A DNA stretch of 64,000 nucleotides, from the NCBI RefSeq assembly GCF_042767895.1, contig NC_091560.1:32294796-32358795 (forward strand). Reading direction: 5' to 3'. The translations under genes were made by a program, and so were the position numbers. Under the pieces are notes generated by a model. The model made no database searches. It was given only the letters and a program-made list of their open reading frames with translations, and had not been told where the DNA came from. The DNA comes from Penaeus vannamei. Taxonomy: Eukaryota; Arthropoda; Malacostraca; Decapoda; Penaeidae. Shown piece after piece: positions 1 through 11,157 of the stretch. Each line of letters starts with the position of its first letter. The stretch's first letter is position 1.

Positions 1-406
1 TAAAAGACATGTTCGTCCTTATCTTAGTATTTTTATGGTGTATCAAATTTGTTCAAATCAACATCTCCTTACAGACTGTCTGAACAAGCCACGTGAGCTA
101 GCGTGTCGACCGAGGCCAGGATTTGCAATTGATATCACAGTAATGCCGCATAAAATAAATACAATATTCTTGTAATAGTACTGCATATGAATGCGTTTTG
201 AAAACAGGCGGATCATGAAAATTCCCTCAATAACATTACTGAAACACAAAATTATAATAATCTTATACTCCCTCCTGTAAGTAGCCAGTGATAATAATCA
301 TAGTAAAGAAATAAATTAGAAGAGAAAGACAGACAAATAACATAAGAAAAAGGAAGGCGCTCTCATAAGCATATATATAAATTCGTTTTACCTTCATATC
401 TTGTAA

Positions 407-477
407 GTCTCCGTGGTGTAGTGGACAGCATGACTGCCTCTTAATCAGTAGACTCGGGTTCAAATCCTGACGGAGCC
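407..477 (+). tRNA. tRNA-Lys-like (CTT), subfamily A'
   Basis: The 71-nt cloverleaf has anticodon CTT at 440-442. Box A TGGTGTAGTGG and box B GGTTCAAATCC are intact. The acceptor pairs except for a T-C mismatch at pair 2-71 (3' end CGGAGCC). A T4 run at 492-495 can end Pol III transcription. A TATATATAA stretch lies about 30 bp upstream. The same A' allele is seen in reverse at 9522 and 51626. Confidence 0.8.
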
Positions 478-1393
478 TAACATACATACACTTTTAAAAT
501 TATTTTCAAACGTTAAGATTTTATTTTCAGCGAAATTGTTACCATACACGATCGCCTACAAAATGTCAGACTGTGAACGGGGTTCTTCTCTACTTGCTAA
601 TGAATATTACATTTCATTTGCTTCGAATGCTTCGGAAAAACGCCTTTCTCACTCCATACACTTGCTTTCCTCGAGTTAGTAAAGTGCAAATGGGAAGTTG
701 CATTTTTGTATTACGTGTATTTGTATAGAAAAATATATTTGAATGTATATGGAAAGATATTGATTTATAATAAACATAAATTTATTTAAATCTTACACGT
801 CAAATCAGTAAACACCCAATGTTGTCCTCGATAATATAGCTTAGTTAATTTCGCTGTTTATACACGAAACATGGTAATTGTAATTTTATCTGGAGTTCAA
901 GCTTAAAGCAACCGGGTTCATAGTTGGATATTCAGCCATGGATCATATCAAAACTATTAACCAGTGTATTGTGAAAACTACTGAATTCAATACATTTTTT
1001 GTAGGTTACGACAAGACCTATGACTAAGTTTATGAAGCAATTCTACTTCCAGGGAGCTAGTAAATCGTACACGAATACATATTAGTGAGAATTTTAACAC
1101 AGAGACAAAAGCAGTAACATTATTATTATCATGATTATTATCATAATGGCAATAGCAAATTACAGTAACTATTATGATGATAATATGAACAATATTTTTT
1201 GACAATTACAATTATTTTTATAATGAAGAGGGAGACTCAAAAAAAAAAAAAAAAAAATAGAGATTGAAAGACATTCGTCCTTTTTTCACGGTTGATTTGA
1301 AACAATTTGCGATTTAATTTCTATTGAGAGAGATGAAAGAAGGAGGTAGATGAAATGTCTTTTATATTTCAAGAGATACATTCTTCTTAAATA

Positions 1394-1464
1394 GTTCGTG
1401 TTATGTAGTGAATAGCATGTCTGCCTCTGAAACAGTTGACTCGGGTTCAGATCCTGATGTGGAC
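1394..1464 (+). pseudogene. Degenerate tRNA-Gln-like (CTG), subfamily B
   Basis: Anticodon loop CTCTGAA, CTG at 1427-1429. The acceptor GTTCGTG/TGTGGAC closes only with three Watson-Crick and four G-U pairs, and the anticodon stem has three good pairs. Box A is damaged (TTATGTAGTGA) and the T arm reads GGTTCAGATCC. A T5 terminator remains at 1477-1481. Probably a decayed tRNA copy, although the loop and terminator are kept in all 14 B copies. Confidence 0.65.
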
Positions 1465-2207
1465 TATTAATCTACCTTTTTCACACCAATATTTTTACTG
1501 CATACATTTATTACTATGCACTCACTACTATTATTACTATGTGTAATCGTTACAGAATAGTACCAGACTGTGAACAGGGTGCTGTCGACCGTTATATTTT
1601 TTTTGGTACCTACAAATGCTCTTCTCAATTCGTTTTTAGCTTTCATCTATTAACTACAGTACATTTGGGAAATATCACTTTTCTATTATATGCGAATTTC
1701 TTTATAATAAACGATGGCAACTTACATTAAGACATGAAAATTTATAATTAAACAAACTTGGAATTTCATTATGTCTACATCGGCGCGCACAGGTTGAGGA
1801 CACTTACTCGCAAACATCTAAGGAGTGCTAATCACCTAATCTTAATTAGGAACGTGTCACGTGGTATATCATTTCACCCGGAAGGACTTTATTTTGTGTA
1901 CACACGCAACGTGGTAACTGTAATTTTATCAAAAGTTCAAGGTGAAAGCAAACCACGCACACAATAGGGTTCATAAACACTGTAGGTTTCGTAGGCTATG
2001 ATAAGACCTGTGGCGAAGTGCAAGAGAAATTCTGCATTCAGTGAAATAGCAGGGCGTTCGCGAATATATATGAGTGAGAATTTTTACAAAGCGGAACAAC
2101 AGCAGTATCATCATAAGTGTTATTATAATGATTGTCATTAAGATAATGGCAAGTTATAATAATAATTGTTACATATATAGCATTTGTTAGACATTTATCT
2201 TCATTAT

Positions 2208-2309
2208 AAGGGAGGAGAGGGGGAGGAGAGGGGGAAGAGAAAAAGAAAAAAAGAGAGAGAGAGGGAAGAGAAAGTGAGAAAAAGGGAAGATAAAGTGAGA
2301 GAAAGAACA
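2208..2309 (+). repeat. Polypurine tract of an A unit
   Basis: About 100 bases almost free of pyrimidines, made of GGAGAGG, GGGAAGAG and GAAAGTGAG blocks, between the R module and the upstream module of the A unit. Every A, A' and E unit carries a version of this tract, with variable length that suggests slippage. Confidence 0.85.
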
Positions 2310-2678
2310 GACGTTTGTAATTACCAGATAATTTTTATGGTGTATCAAATTTGTTCACATTAACATACCCTTGCAGACTCAAAACACGCCACGTGAACTA
2401 GCGTCTTGACCAAGGCCAGGATTTACAACTGATACCAAAGTAATTCCGCAAAAGAATAAGACAACATTCTTGTAAAAGTACTGAATATGAATGCGTTTTG
2501 AAAACGGGCGGATCATGAAAATTCCCCAAATAACTTCACTGAAAAACAAAATTATAATTTTGTACTCTTGTAATGACCCAGTGATAATTTTCATATGAAA
2601 GAAAGAAAAGGACAAACATAGGAAATAAGTAGGCGTTCCTATATGCATATTTAAATTCGTTTAACTTTCATCATTTAA

Positions 2679-2749
2679 GTCTCCGTGGTGTAGTGGATAG
2701 CATGACTGCCTCTTAATCAGTAGACTCGGGTTCAAACCCTGACGGAGAC
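2679..2749 (+). tRNA. tRNA-Lys-like (CTT), subfamily A
   Basis: The acceptor GTCTCCG/CGGAGAC is perfect, with anticodon CTT and a 71-nt cloverleaf. The T loop reads TTCAAAC, giving box B GGTTCAAACCC. The anticodon stem has four pairs with a C31-T39 mismatch, as in all A copies. Terminator T7 at 2762-2768. The same T-loop allele occurs at 29949, 46933 and 57284, each just before a hairpin junction. Confidence 0.82.
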
Positions 2750-3188
2750 ATACTCATTTCCTTTTTTTATTATTATTATTTTCGAACTCATATATTTTTT
2801 AGATTTTATTTTCAGTGCAAATGTTATTGTGACATAATCGTCTATAAAATGTCAGACAGTGGAAGAGGTTCTTCTCTACTTACCACTGAATGCTTAATTT
2901 CACTTGCCATTCACGAATGCTACGTTCTCACTCCATATTTAAGCTTACCTTGAGTTACTAAGCATTTTTGTATAAGGTGTATTTAAAAAAAAAAAAAAAA
3001 TGACCAGATTGGCGCGTCACAGATTGAACACATAACCGAAAAAAAAGTTTGCTAATCACCTAGCTTTACTTAGGAAAGTTTCAACTTTCATTATCTTACT
3101 TTTTCGTCTCCCTCTTCAGTAATCATAATTGTCAAAAAATATTGTTCATATTATTATCATTATAGTTATTTATATCCAATATGAACCC

Positions 3189-3219
3189 GATTATATAGCA
3201 TTAACTATGCTATATAATC
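3189..3219. repeat. Perfect 13-bp hairpin at orientation switch
   Basis: Arms GATTATATAGCAT (3189-3201) and ATGCTATATAATC (3207-3219) are exact reverse complements around loop TAACT. Units to the left run +, to the right -. In ordinary C units the right arm is present but the left is not, so the left arm looks like a templated copy. Identical at 30461, 47443 and 57798. Confidence 0.92.
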
Positions 3220-3297
3220 GAGGACAACTGGGTGTACTGATATGGTGTTTGTAACTTTCCAGATTAAGATTAGGTGATTAGCAAACCTTATTTTTTC

Positions 3298-3780
3298 GGT
3301 TGGTGTCTTCAACCTGTGACGTGCCGATCTGGACCTAATTTAAACAAATTTAGGTTCATTATAAATAGATATCTTTCCATTTATCATTCTATACAAGTGC
3401 ACGTTATGGAAAAATGTAACGTTCCATTCGTACTATAGTAACTCGAGCAAAGCAAAGAAATGGAGTGAGAAGAGCGTTTTTCCGTAGCATTCGTGAGTGG
3501 CAAGTGGAATCCAACATTCAGTGGTAAGTAGAGAAGAGCCCCGTTGTTTGAAGTGTTTCAAATTAACTATAGAAAAGATTACGTTAAATGTCTTTCATTA
3601 TCTTTCTTTTCCGTCTCCCTCTTCAGTGATCATAATTGTCAAGAAATATTGTTCATATTATTATCATTATAGTTTTTACAATTTGCTATTGCCGTAATGC
3701 TTATAATCATGATAACAATAATGTTAATGCTGTTGTCCCTCTTTGTAAAAATCTTCACTAATATGTATTCGTGTACGCCT
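3298..3780 (-). repeat. tRNA-less F unit
   Basis: GC and P modules run straight into purine and R modules through a CCCCGTT scar at 3539-3545; the tRNA and its upstream module are absent. In A' units the same P sequence continues into CACAGTCTGAC. The scar is identical or one base different in nine F units, so the deletion predates their amplification. Confidence 0.8.
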
Positions 3781-4588
3781 TACTAGCTCACTGGAAGAAC
3801 AATTGCCTCTTGCACTGTCATGGGTCATATCACAACCTACAAAAACTAGTGTTCTACTGAATTCATTGGTTCTCTCAATACACTGGTCATTGTAGTGGAT
3901 ATGATCCAGTATCCAATATGAACCTGATTGTTCCAGCTTGAACTCTAGATAACATTAATTATGCTATATAATCGAGGACAACTTCTGGGTGTACTGATAT
4001 GGTGTTTGTAACTTTCCAGATTAAGATTAGGTGATTAGCAAACCTTTTTTCCGGTCGGTGTGTTCCACTTGTGACGCGCCGATCCGGATTTGATTGAAGT
4101 CGAAGTAAAATCATAATTACCAAGCTCCGTGTGTACACAGGGAAAATGAGTGTGTTTTATATCCTTCTGGATGTACTGATATGCGAGACTTTCCAAATTA
4201 GGATTAGGTGATTAGCACTCCTGATATGTTTACGGGGAAGTGTCCTCAACTTGTGGCAGACGTAATCTAATTCCAACAAAGCTAATTGATTTGTCTTAAT
4301 ATACATTTCCATCGCTCTTATTAGAGAAATTTACATCTAATACAATAATGTCAATTTCCGGCATTAGTGTAGATCAAAGATCAAATAGGAATTGAGAAAA
4401 GCATTTTTCTCTATCATTCGTGGGCAACAACAGTAAACTATAACGCTAGAAGGTAAGATCATAGTCCCTGTTAATAGTCTGGCACTATTCTGGAACAATT
4501 ACGAACATTAATAACAACAGTGATTATGAAAGCAATAAAATGTATACAGAGAAAATATTGATTTGAAAATTTTAAAGGGAACATCCAT

Positions 4589-4659
4589 GTTTCCGTCAGG
4601 ATTTGAACTCGAGTCTACTGATTAGGAGACAGTCATGCTATCCATTACACCACAAAAAC
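4589..4659 (-). tRNA. tRNA-Arg-like (CCT), subfamily C
   Basis: The anticodon loop CTCCTAA gives CCT. Acceptor GTTTTTG/CGGAAAC pairs throughout, with two G-U pairs; pair 3-70 is T-A where A units have C-G. Box A TGGTGTAATGG keeps the ATGGATA segment I associate with eukaryotic tRNA-Arg. Box B has one change (GAGTTCAAATCC). First T4 at 4566-4569. Confidence 0.75.
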
Positions 4660-5106
4660 TACTAAAGAATATAGTGGTTAATGGTGTACATAAAATAAAA
4701 TGCCATTACCATGCTTCGTATGTACACAGTGAAATAAACTTGTATTATCGAGGACAACTTCTAGGGGTACTAATATGGAGATTGAAACTTTCCTAAGGAA
4801 AGTTAGGTGATTAGCAAACCTTTTTTTCCGGCCACGTGTTCAATCTGTGACGCGCCGATCCGGTCATTCTATAAAAAATACACATTATACAATAAAGCTT
4901 AAGTCAATGTAAGCTAAAATATTAAGTGAGAACGTTTTTCCGTAGCATTCGTGAATGGCAAGTGAAATGAAACATTCAGTGGTAAGTAGAGAAGAACCTC
5001 TTCCACTGTCTGACATTTTATAGACAATTATGTCACAATAACAACTGCACTGAAAATATTTTAAAAATATGAGTTCGAAAATGATTTAAAAAGTGTATGT
5101 GTGTTA

Positions 5107-5177
5107 GACTCCGTCAGGATTTGAACCCGAGTCTACTGATTAAGAGGCAGTCATGCTATCCACTACACCACGGAGAC
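5107..5177 (-). tRNA. tRNA-Lys-like (CTT), subfamily A
   Basis: Standard A cloverleaf, intact boxes A and B. The 3' acceptor strand has one change that unpairs position 2-71. Terminator T5 at 5088-5092. It is 447 bp from the C locus at 4589 on the same strand; this close C-A pair recurs at every right arm of a hairpin. Confidence 0.78.
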
Positions 5178-5552
5178 TTAGATAATAACACTTAAACGAA
5201 TTTTTATATAAGCATATAGGAACGCATACCTATTTCCTATGCTGTTTGTCCTTTTCTTTCTTTCATATGAAAATTATCACTGGGTCATTATAAGAGTATA
5301 AGATTATAATTTTATTTTTCAGTATAGTTATTATGGGGATTTTCATGATCCCCCGTTTTCAAAACGCACTCATATTCAGTCCTTTTACAAGAATGTTGTC
5401 TTATTCTTTCGCGGAATTTCTTTGTTATCAGTTGTAAATCCTGGCCTAGGTCAAGACGCTAGTTCACGTGGCGTGTTTTGAGTCTGCAAGGGTATGTTAA
5501 TGTGAACAAATTTGATACACCATAAAAATTCTTTGGTAATTGCAAACGTCTG

Positions 5553-5640
5553 TTCTTTCTCTCACTTTCTCTTCCATTTTTCTCACTTTCTCTTCCCTCC
5601 CTCTCTCTTTTATTCTCTTTCTTTTCCCTCTCTCCTCCCT
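5553..5640 (-). repeat. Polypyrimidine tract of an A unit
   Basis: TC-rich stretch of TTTCTCTTCC and CCCTCTCTC blocks, the complement of the purine tract at 2208-2309 and in the matching place between upstream and R modules. Confidence 0.85.
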
Positions 5641-6395
5641 TATAATGAAGATAATTGTCTAACAAATGTTATATATATAACAATTATTATTATAACTTGC
5701 CATTATCTTAATGACAATAATTATAATAACACTTTAATGATGATACTGCTGTTGTTAGGCTTTGTAAAAATTCTCACTCATATATATTCGCGAACGCCCT
5801 GCTATTTCACTGAATGCAGAATTTCTCTTGCACTTCGCCACAGGTCTTATCATAGCCTGCAAAACCTTTACAGTGTTTATGAACCCTATTGTGTGCGTGG
5901 TTTGCTTTCACCTTGAACTTTTGATAAAATTACAGTTACCACGTTGCGTGTGTACACAAAATAAACTCCTTCCGGGTGAAATGATATACCACGTGACACG
6001 TTCCTAATTAAGATTAGGTGATTAGCACTCCTTAGATGTTTATATTGTGGCGAAACTTAATTGAATTTCTATTAATGCAAATAGCAGCGCCTACCTGTCT
6101 CTTTTTTAACCTTGTGTTTCAGTAATATAATTAAAATAATTCTCATGATCCGTCTGACATGTTCCAAAGTGATTAGGAAAGTGATAATTCACAAATGTAC
6201 TGTAGTTACTAGATGAAAGCTAAACTACGGATTGAGAAGACCATTTGTGGGTAGCAACAACAAAATCCTCTGACGGTACCTTGTTCACAGTCTAATACTA
6301 TTCTATTATGATTACGCATAGTAATAATAGTAGTGATTGTAAAAGTAATAAATGCAGGCTGTAAATATATGGGCGAGAAAAAATGTAGATCAATA

Positions 6396-6466
6396 GTCCC
6401 CATCACGATTTGAACCCGAGTCTACTGTTTCAGAGGTAGTCATGGTATTCACTCCATAACAGGAAC
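6396..6466 (-). pseudogene. Variant tRNA-Gln-like (CTG), subfamily B2
   Basis: CTG anticodon. Relative to B, the acceptor (GTTCCTG/TGGGGAC) replaces the G5-U68 wobble by C5-G68, and the D stem (ATGG/CCAT) replaces U13-G22 by G13-C22, two paired changes that strengthen the fold. The T stem gains a G-G mismatch at 52-62, the anticodon stem is weak, and the D loop lost one of the GG pair. T6 at 6378-6383. Confidence 0.65.
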
Positions 6467-7344
6467 TAATATTTTAGAAAAAAAATATCCTCTGAAATAA
6501 TATTAACTGCACCTACCTTGTTCTTATATCTCTGTCTGTCTCTCGTCCCTTTTATGATGTCTCTATATTTAAGTCTGTTCTCATTTACACAAAGATGGAA
6601 AGCTAACAGCCACAATAAGAATTTAAACTGAATCGTGAATTGTTTCAAATTAACTCTGGAAAAGAATACAATAAGGACGAATGTTTTTCTTTTCCGCTTC
6701 GCACTCACTGAAAGTAGAGTTGCCACGTACACTTAATAACAGATCTTATTGTAATCTACAAAGACTGTAGTTCTACTAAATTCAGTGATGTCTCAATACA
6801 CTGGCTAATGGTGTGGGTATGATCCATTCCTGCATATCCAACTGCGAACCCGGTTGCCTTCAGCTTCAACTTAGAACTACCATGTTTCGTGTGTACACAG
6901 CGGAATTAACTAAGCTATTTCATCGAGGACAACTCTTTCTGGGTGCAGTGATATGGCGGCTGAGACTTTCCAAATGAAGATTAGGTGATTAGCAATCCTT
7001 TATTCTGGCCGGTATCTTCAACCTGTGACGCGCCGATCCGGATATGATTTAAACGAATTTAGGTTAATTACAACTAAATGTTTTTGAATAGCACGTTATA
7101 CAAAAATGCAAATTCCCAGTTGTACTAAAGTAACTTGAGGGAAGCTAATATTTGAAGTAAGAAGAACGTTTTTCGTAGCATTCGTGAGTGACAAGTGAAA
7201 TGAAACATTCAGTGGTAAGCAGAGAAGAACCTCTTCCACTGTCTGACATTTTATAGACGATTAATTAATAATCACAATAACGATTGTCACAGTAACATAA
7301 TATGATATGAATTCGACAATAATTTAAAAAGTAGCTTCGTATGA

Positions 7345-7415
7345 GTCTCCGTCAGGATTTGAACCCGAGTCAACTGATTAAGAGGCAGTCATGCTATCCA
7401 CCGCACTACAGAGAC
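7345..7415 (-). tRNA. tRNA-Lys-like (CTT), subfamily A
   Basis: 71-nt cloverleaf, CTT anticodon, acceptor GTCTCTG/CGGAGAC with one G-U pair. The variable region has the A44-to-T allele (TGAC) also seen in E units. Box B is intact; box A reads TAGTGCGGTGG and is weakened. Terminator T5 at 7326-7330. Confidence 0.72.
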
Positions 7416-8563
7416 TTAGATAAAAGTTAAACGAAATATATATTCATATAGGAACGCCTACCTATATCCTATGTGGTTTGTCCTTTTCTTTCCTATGAAA
7501 ATTATCACTGGGTCATTACAATTTTGTGTTTCAGTCAAGTTATTTGGGGAATTTTCAAGATCCGCCCGTTTTCAAAACGCATTCATATTCAGTCCTTTTA
7601 CAAGAATGTTGTCTTATTCTTTAGCGGAATTACTTTAATATCAGTTGTAAATCCTGGCCTTGGTTCACGTGGCGTGCATTGAGTCTGCAAGGGTATGTTA
7701 ATGTGAACAAATTTGATACACCATAAAATACTTTGGAAAGGAGAACTGTCTGTTCTTTCTCTCACTTTCGCTTCCCTCCCTCTCCCTTTTATTCTTTCTC
7801 TTCCCTCTCTCTCTCCTCCCTTATAATGAAAATAATTGTCTAACAAATGTTATATATACAACAATTATTATTAAAACTTGCCATTATCTTAATGCCAAGC
7901 ATTATAATAACACTTATGATGATACTGCTGTTGTTCGCTTTTGTAAAAATTCTCACTCATATATATTCGCGAACGCCCTGCTATTTCACTGAATGCAGAA
8001 TTTCTCTTGCACTTCGCCACAGGTCTTATCATAGCCTACGAAACCTATACAGTGTTTATGAACCCTATTGTGTGCGTGGTTTGCTTTCACCTTGAACTAT
8101 TGATAAAATTACAGTTACCATGTTGCGTGTGTACACAAAATAAACTCCTTCCGGGTGAAATGATATACCACGTGACACGTTCCTAATTAAGATTAGGTGA
8201 TTAGCACTCCTTAGATGTTTGCGAGTAAGTGTCCTCAACCTGTACGCGCCGATGTAGACATAATGAAATTCCAAGTTAGTTTAATTATAAATTTTCATGT
8301 CTTAATGTAAGTTGCCATTGTTTATTTTAGAGAAATTCGCATATAATAGAAAAGTGATATTTCCCAAATGTACTGTAGTTAATAGATGAAAGCTAAATAA
8401 CGAATTGAGAAGAGTATTTGTAGGAACCAAAAACATACACGGTCGACAGCACCTTGTTCACAGTCTGGTACTATTCTGTAATGATTACACATAGTAATAA
8501 TGGTAGTGAGTGCATAGTAATGTATGCAGTAAAAATATTGGTGTGAAAAAAGGTAGATTAATA

Positions 8564-8631
8564 GTCCACATAAAGATTTGAAACCGAGTCTACTGTTTCA
8601 GAGGCAGACATGCTATCCACATAACACGAAC
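8564..8631 (-). pseudogene. tRNA-Gln-like (CTG), B, 3-nt deletion
   Basis: Same B body with CTG loop, but three bases are missing at the acceptor/D-arm boundary (68 nt in all), so box A is broken. The T arm reads GGTTTCAAATC. Terminator T6 at 8546-8551 remains. Confidence 0.65.
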
Positions 8632-9521
8632 TATTTAAGAAGAATGTATCTCTTGAAATATAAAAGACATTTCATCTACCTCGTTCTTTCATCTCTCTCA
8701 GTAGAAATTAAATCGCAAATTGTTTCAAATCAACCGTGAAAAAAGGACGAATGTCTTTCAATCTATTTTTTTTTTTTTTGAGTCTCCCTCTTCATTATAA
8801 AAATAATTGTAATTGTCAAAAAATATTGTTCATATTATCATCATAATAGTTACTGTAATTTGCTATTGCCATTATGATAATAATCATGATAATAATAATG
8901 TTACTGCTGTTGTCTCTGTAAAAATTCTCACTAATATGTATTCGTGTACGATTTACTAGCTCACTGGAAGTAGAATTGCCTCATAAACTTAGTCATAGGT
9001 CTTGTCGTAACCTACAAAAACTGTATTGAATTCAGTAGTTTTCACAATACACTGGTTAATAGTTTTGATATGATCCATGGCTGAATATCCAACTATGAAC
9101 CCGGTTTCTTTAAGCTTGAACTCCAGATAAAATTACAATTACCATGTTTCGTGTATAAACAGCGAAATTAACTAAGCTATATTATCGAGGACAACTTTTG
9201 GGTGTGTACTGATTTGACGTGTAAGATTTAAATAAATTTATGTTCATTATAAATCAATATCTTTCCATATACATTCCAATTTATTTTTCTATACAAATAC
9301 ACGTTATACAAAAATGCAACTTCCCATTTGCACTATACTAACTCGAGGAAAGCAAATGTATGGAGTGAGAAAGGCGTTTTTCCGAAGCATTCGTGAGTGG
9401 CAAGTGAAATGAAATATTAATCTGACATTTTGAAGGCGATCGTGTATGGTAACAATTTCGCTGAAAATAACATCTTAAAAATATAACGTTTGAAAATAAT
9501 TTTAAAAGTGTATGTATGTTA

Positions 9522-9592
9522 GGCTCCGTCAGGATTTGAACCCGAGTCTACTGATTAAGAGGCAGTCATGCTATCCACTACACCACGGAAAC
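9522..9592 (-). tRNA. tRNA-Lys-like (CTT), subfamily A'
   Basis: Reverse counterpart of the locus at 407, sharing the CGGAGCC 3' strand. Acceptor GTTTCCG leaves a T-C mismatch at 2-71 and a G-U at 3-70. Boxes A and B intact. T4 at 9504-9507. It is the last - unit before the array turns to + at about 10035. Confidence 0.76.
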
Positions 9593-10033
9593 TTACAAGA
9601 TATGAAGGTAAAACGAATTTATATATATGCTTATGAGAGCGCCTTCCTATTTCTTATGTTATTTGTCTGTCTTTCTCTTCTAATTTATTTCTTTCCTATG
9701 ATTATTATCACTGGATACTTACAGGAGGGAGTATAAGATTATTATAATTTTGTGTTTCAGTAATGTTATTGAGGGAATTTTCATGATCCGCCTGTTTTCA
9801 AAACGCATTCATATGCAGTACTAATACAAGAATATTGTATTTATTTTATGCGGCATTACTGTGATATCAATTGTAAATCCTGGCCTCGGTCGACACGCTC
9901 GCTCACGTGGCTTGTTCAGACAGTCTGTAAGGAGATGTTGATATGAACAAATTTGATACACCATAAAAATACTAAGATAAGGACGAACATGTCTTTTATT
10001 CTCTTTCTCTCTCCTTCTTTATCATGAAAATAA

Positions 10034-10050
10034 CAAATTCTGACGTGGAC
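10034..10050 (+). pseudogene. tRNA 3'-end remnant (B-like)
   Basis: Only the 3' half of the T loop and stem and the acceptor strand ending GACGTGGAC survive, followed by the B-unit 3' flank. The 5' part was lost at the orientation switch. The same remnant is at 35136, 38216 and 52188, always next to reversed A' upstream sequence. Confidence 0.7.
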
Positions 10051-11086
10051 TATTAATGATTTAATTTTTACATAATTTTATTACCTATATTTCCACTGCC
10101 TACATTTATTCCTTTTATAAGCACTACCATTATTAATATATATAATCGCTATAAAAAAGTATCAGACTGTGAACAGGGTACCGTTGTTACCCGCAAAGTT
10201 GTGCTAATCACCTACTCTTTATTTGGAACGTGTCAAACGGTGTATCAATACACCCGGAAGGAGTTATTCTCGATTAAAGGGAATGTTTATCTTCGTTGGG
10301 TACACACGGAACATGGTAACTGTAATTTCATCTAGAGTTCAAGGTGAAAGCAAACCACGCACACAGCAGGGTTCATAAACACTTCACAGCTTTTGTAGGC
10401 TTTAAGACCTATGGCGAAGTGTAAGAGGCAATTCTGCATTCAGTTAGCAAGGCGTTCGAGAATATATGAGTAAGAATTTTAGCAAAGATTAACAGCAGCA
10501 GGATCATCATCACTAAATGTCATCTTAATGATTGTAATTACGATAATGATGTTATATTTATGATATATATAACATTTGTGAGACAATTATTGTTTTCCTG
10601 ATAAGGGCGGAGAGGATGAGAGAGAGGGAAGGGAAAGAGAATAAAAAAGAGAGAGGGAGGGAAGAGAAAGTGAGAAAAAGAGAATACAAGACAGGCGTTC
10701 GTCATTATCGTAGTATTTTATGATGTATCAAATTTGTTCACATTAACACACCGTTCCAGACCGTCCAAACACGCCACGTGAACTAGCGTGTTGACCTAGG
10801 CCAGGATTTGCAATTGATATGGAAGTAAAGCCGCAAAAGATAAATACAATTTTGTAATAGTACTGAATATGAATGCGTTGTGAAAACAGGCAGATCATGA
10901 AAATTCCCCTAATAACATCAGTGAAAAACGAAATTATAACAATTATGTACCCCCCCTCTCCCTGGTAATGACCCAGTGAAAATTATCATAGAAAAGAAAG
11001 AAAAGAAAAAGACAAACAACACAGGAAATAGGTAGGCGCATCTTATATGCATAGATACAAATTTGTCTTGTATTCTTGTTACTTAC

Positions 11087-11157
11087 GTCTTCGTGGTGTA
11101 GTGGATAGCATGACTGCCTCTTAATCAGTTGACTCGGGTTCAAATCCTGACGGAGAC
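11087..11157 (+). tRNA. tRNA-Lys-like (CTT), subfamily E
   Basis: Acceptor GTCTTCG/CGGAGAC has one G-U pair; anticodon CTT; variable region TGAC marks the E subfamily. Boxes A and B are intact. T4 at 11170-11173. The upstream module carries a run of C's near 10949 that varies in length among E copies. Confidence 0.8.

Larger units (their letters stand above)
1..3188 (+). repeat. Forward block of units A', B, A
   Basis: Three head-to-tail units with tRNA-like loci at 407, 1394 and 2679. The A' upstream module fills 1-406. After the A' locus, the P module is followed by a deletion that removes the GC and most of the TAATC module near 785-810. The B unit is complete: GC module near 1780, TAATC near 1825, palindrome near 1900. 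The A unit runs into the inversion junction, where forward TAATC sequence (to about 3080) is joined to reversed purine and R sequence. No protein gene is visible; the short ORFs here recur in every unit of the same type and follow the repeat. Confidence 0.85.
3220..10035 (-). repeat. Reverse block F, C, A, B2, A, B, A'
   Basis: All modules are reverse-complemented, with tRNA-like loci at 4589, 5107, 6396, 7345, 8564 and 9522. Around 6040-6180 the upstream module of a unit is fused to TAATC sequence with no tRNA between, a deleted unit also seen near 21738. The block ends where reversed A' upstream sequence (about 9990-10035) meets forward tRNA 3'-end sequence. No protein gene is visible. Confidence 0.85.

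Noticed and set aside
407..477. Simple dispersed SINE interpretation
   Set aside because: Units are head-to-tail with the same flanks on both sides, no poly-A or short-repeat tail and no target-site duplication at unit ends.
1758..1967. 69-aa ORF repeated in about ten B units on either strand
   Set aside because: It begins with TTG, not ATG, and lies over the GC and TAATC modules. Similarity between copies follows recent duplication. No known domain is recognisable.
3520..3545. Spliced-leader RNA gene (GGTAAGTAG donor)
   Set aside because: No convincing Sm site follows; ATTTTTTGA in the R module lacks the purine before A, and the donor context is shared by units with very different flanks.
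5557..5640. Signal peptide-like or transmembrane ORFs rich in F, L, S
   Set aside because: Produced by translation of the TC-rich tract, not by a gene.
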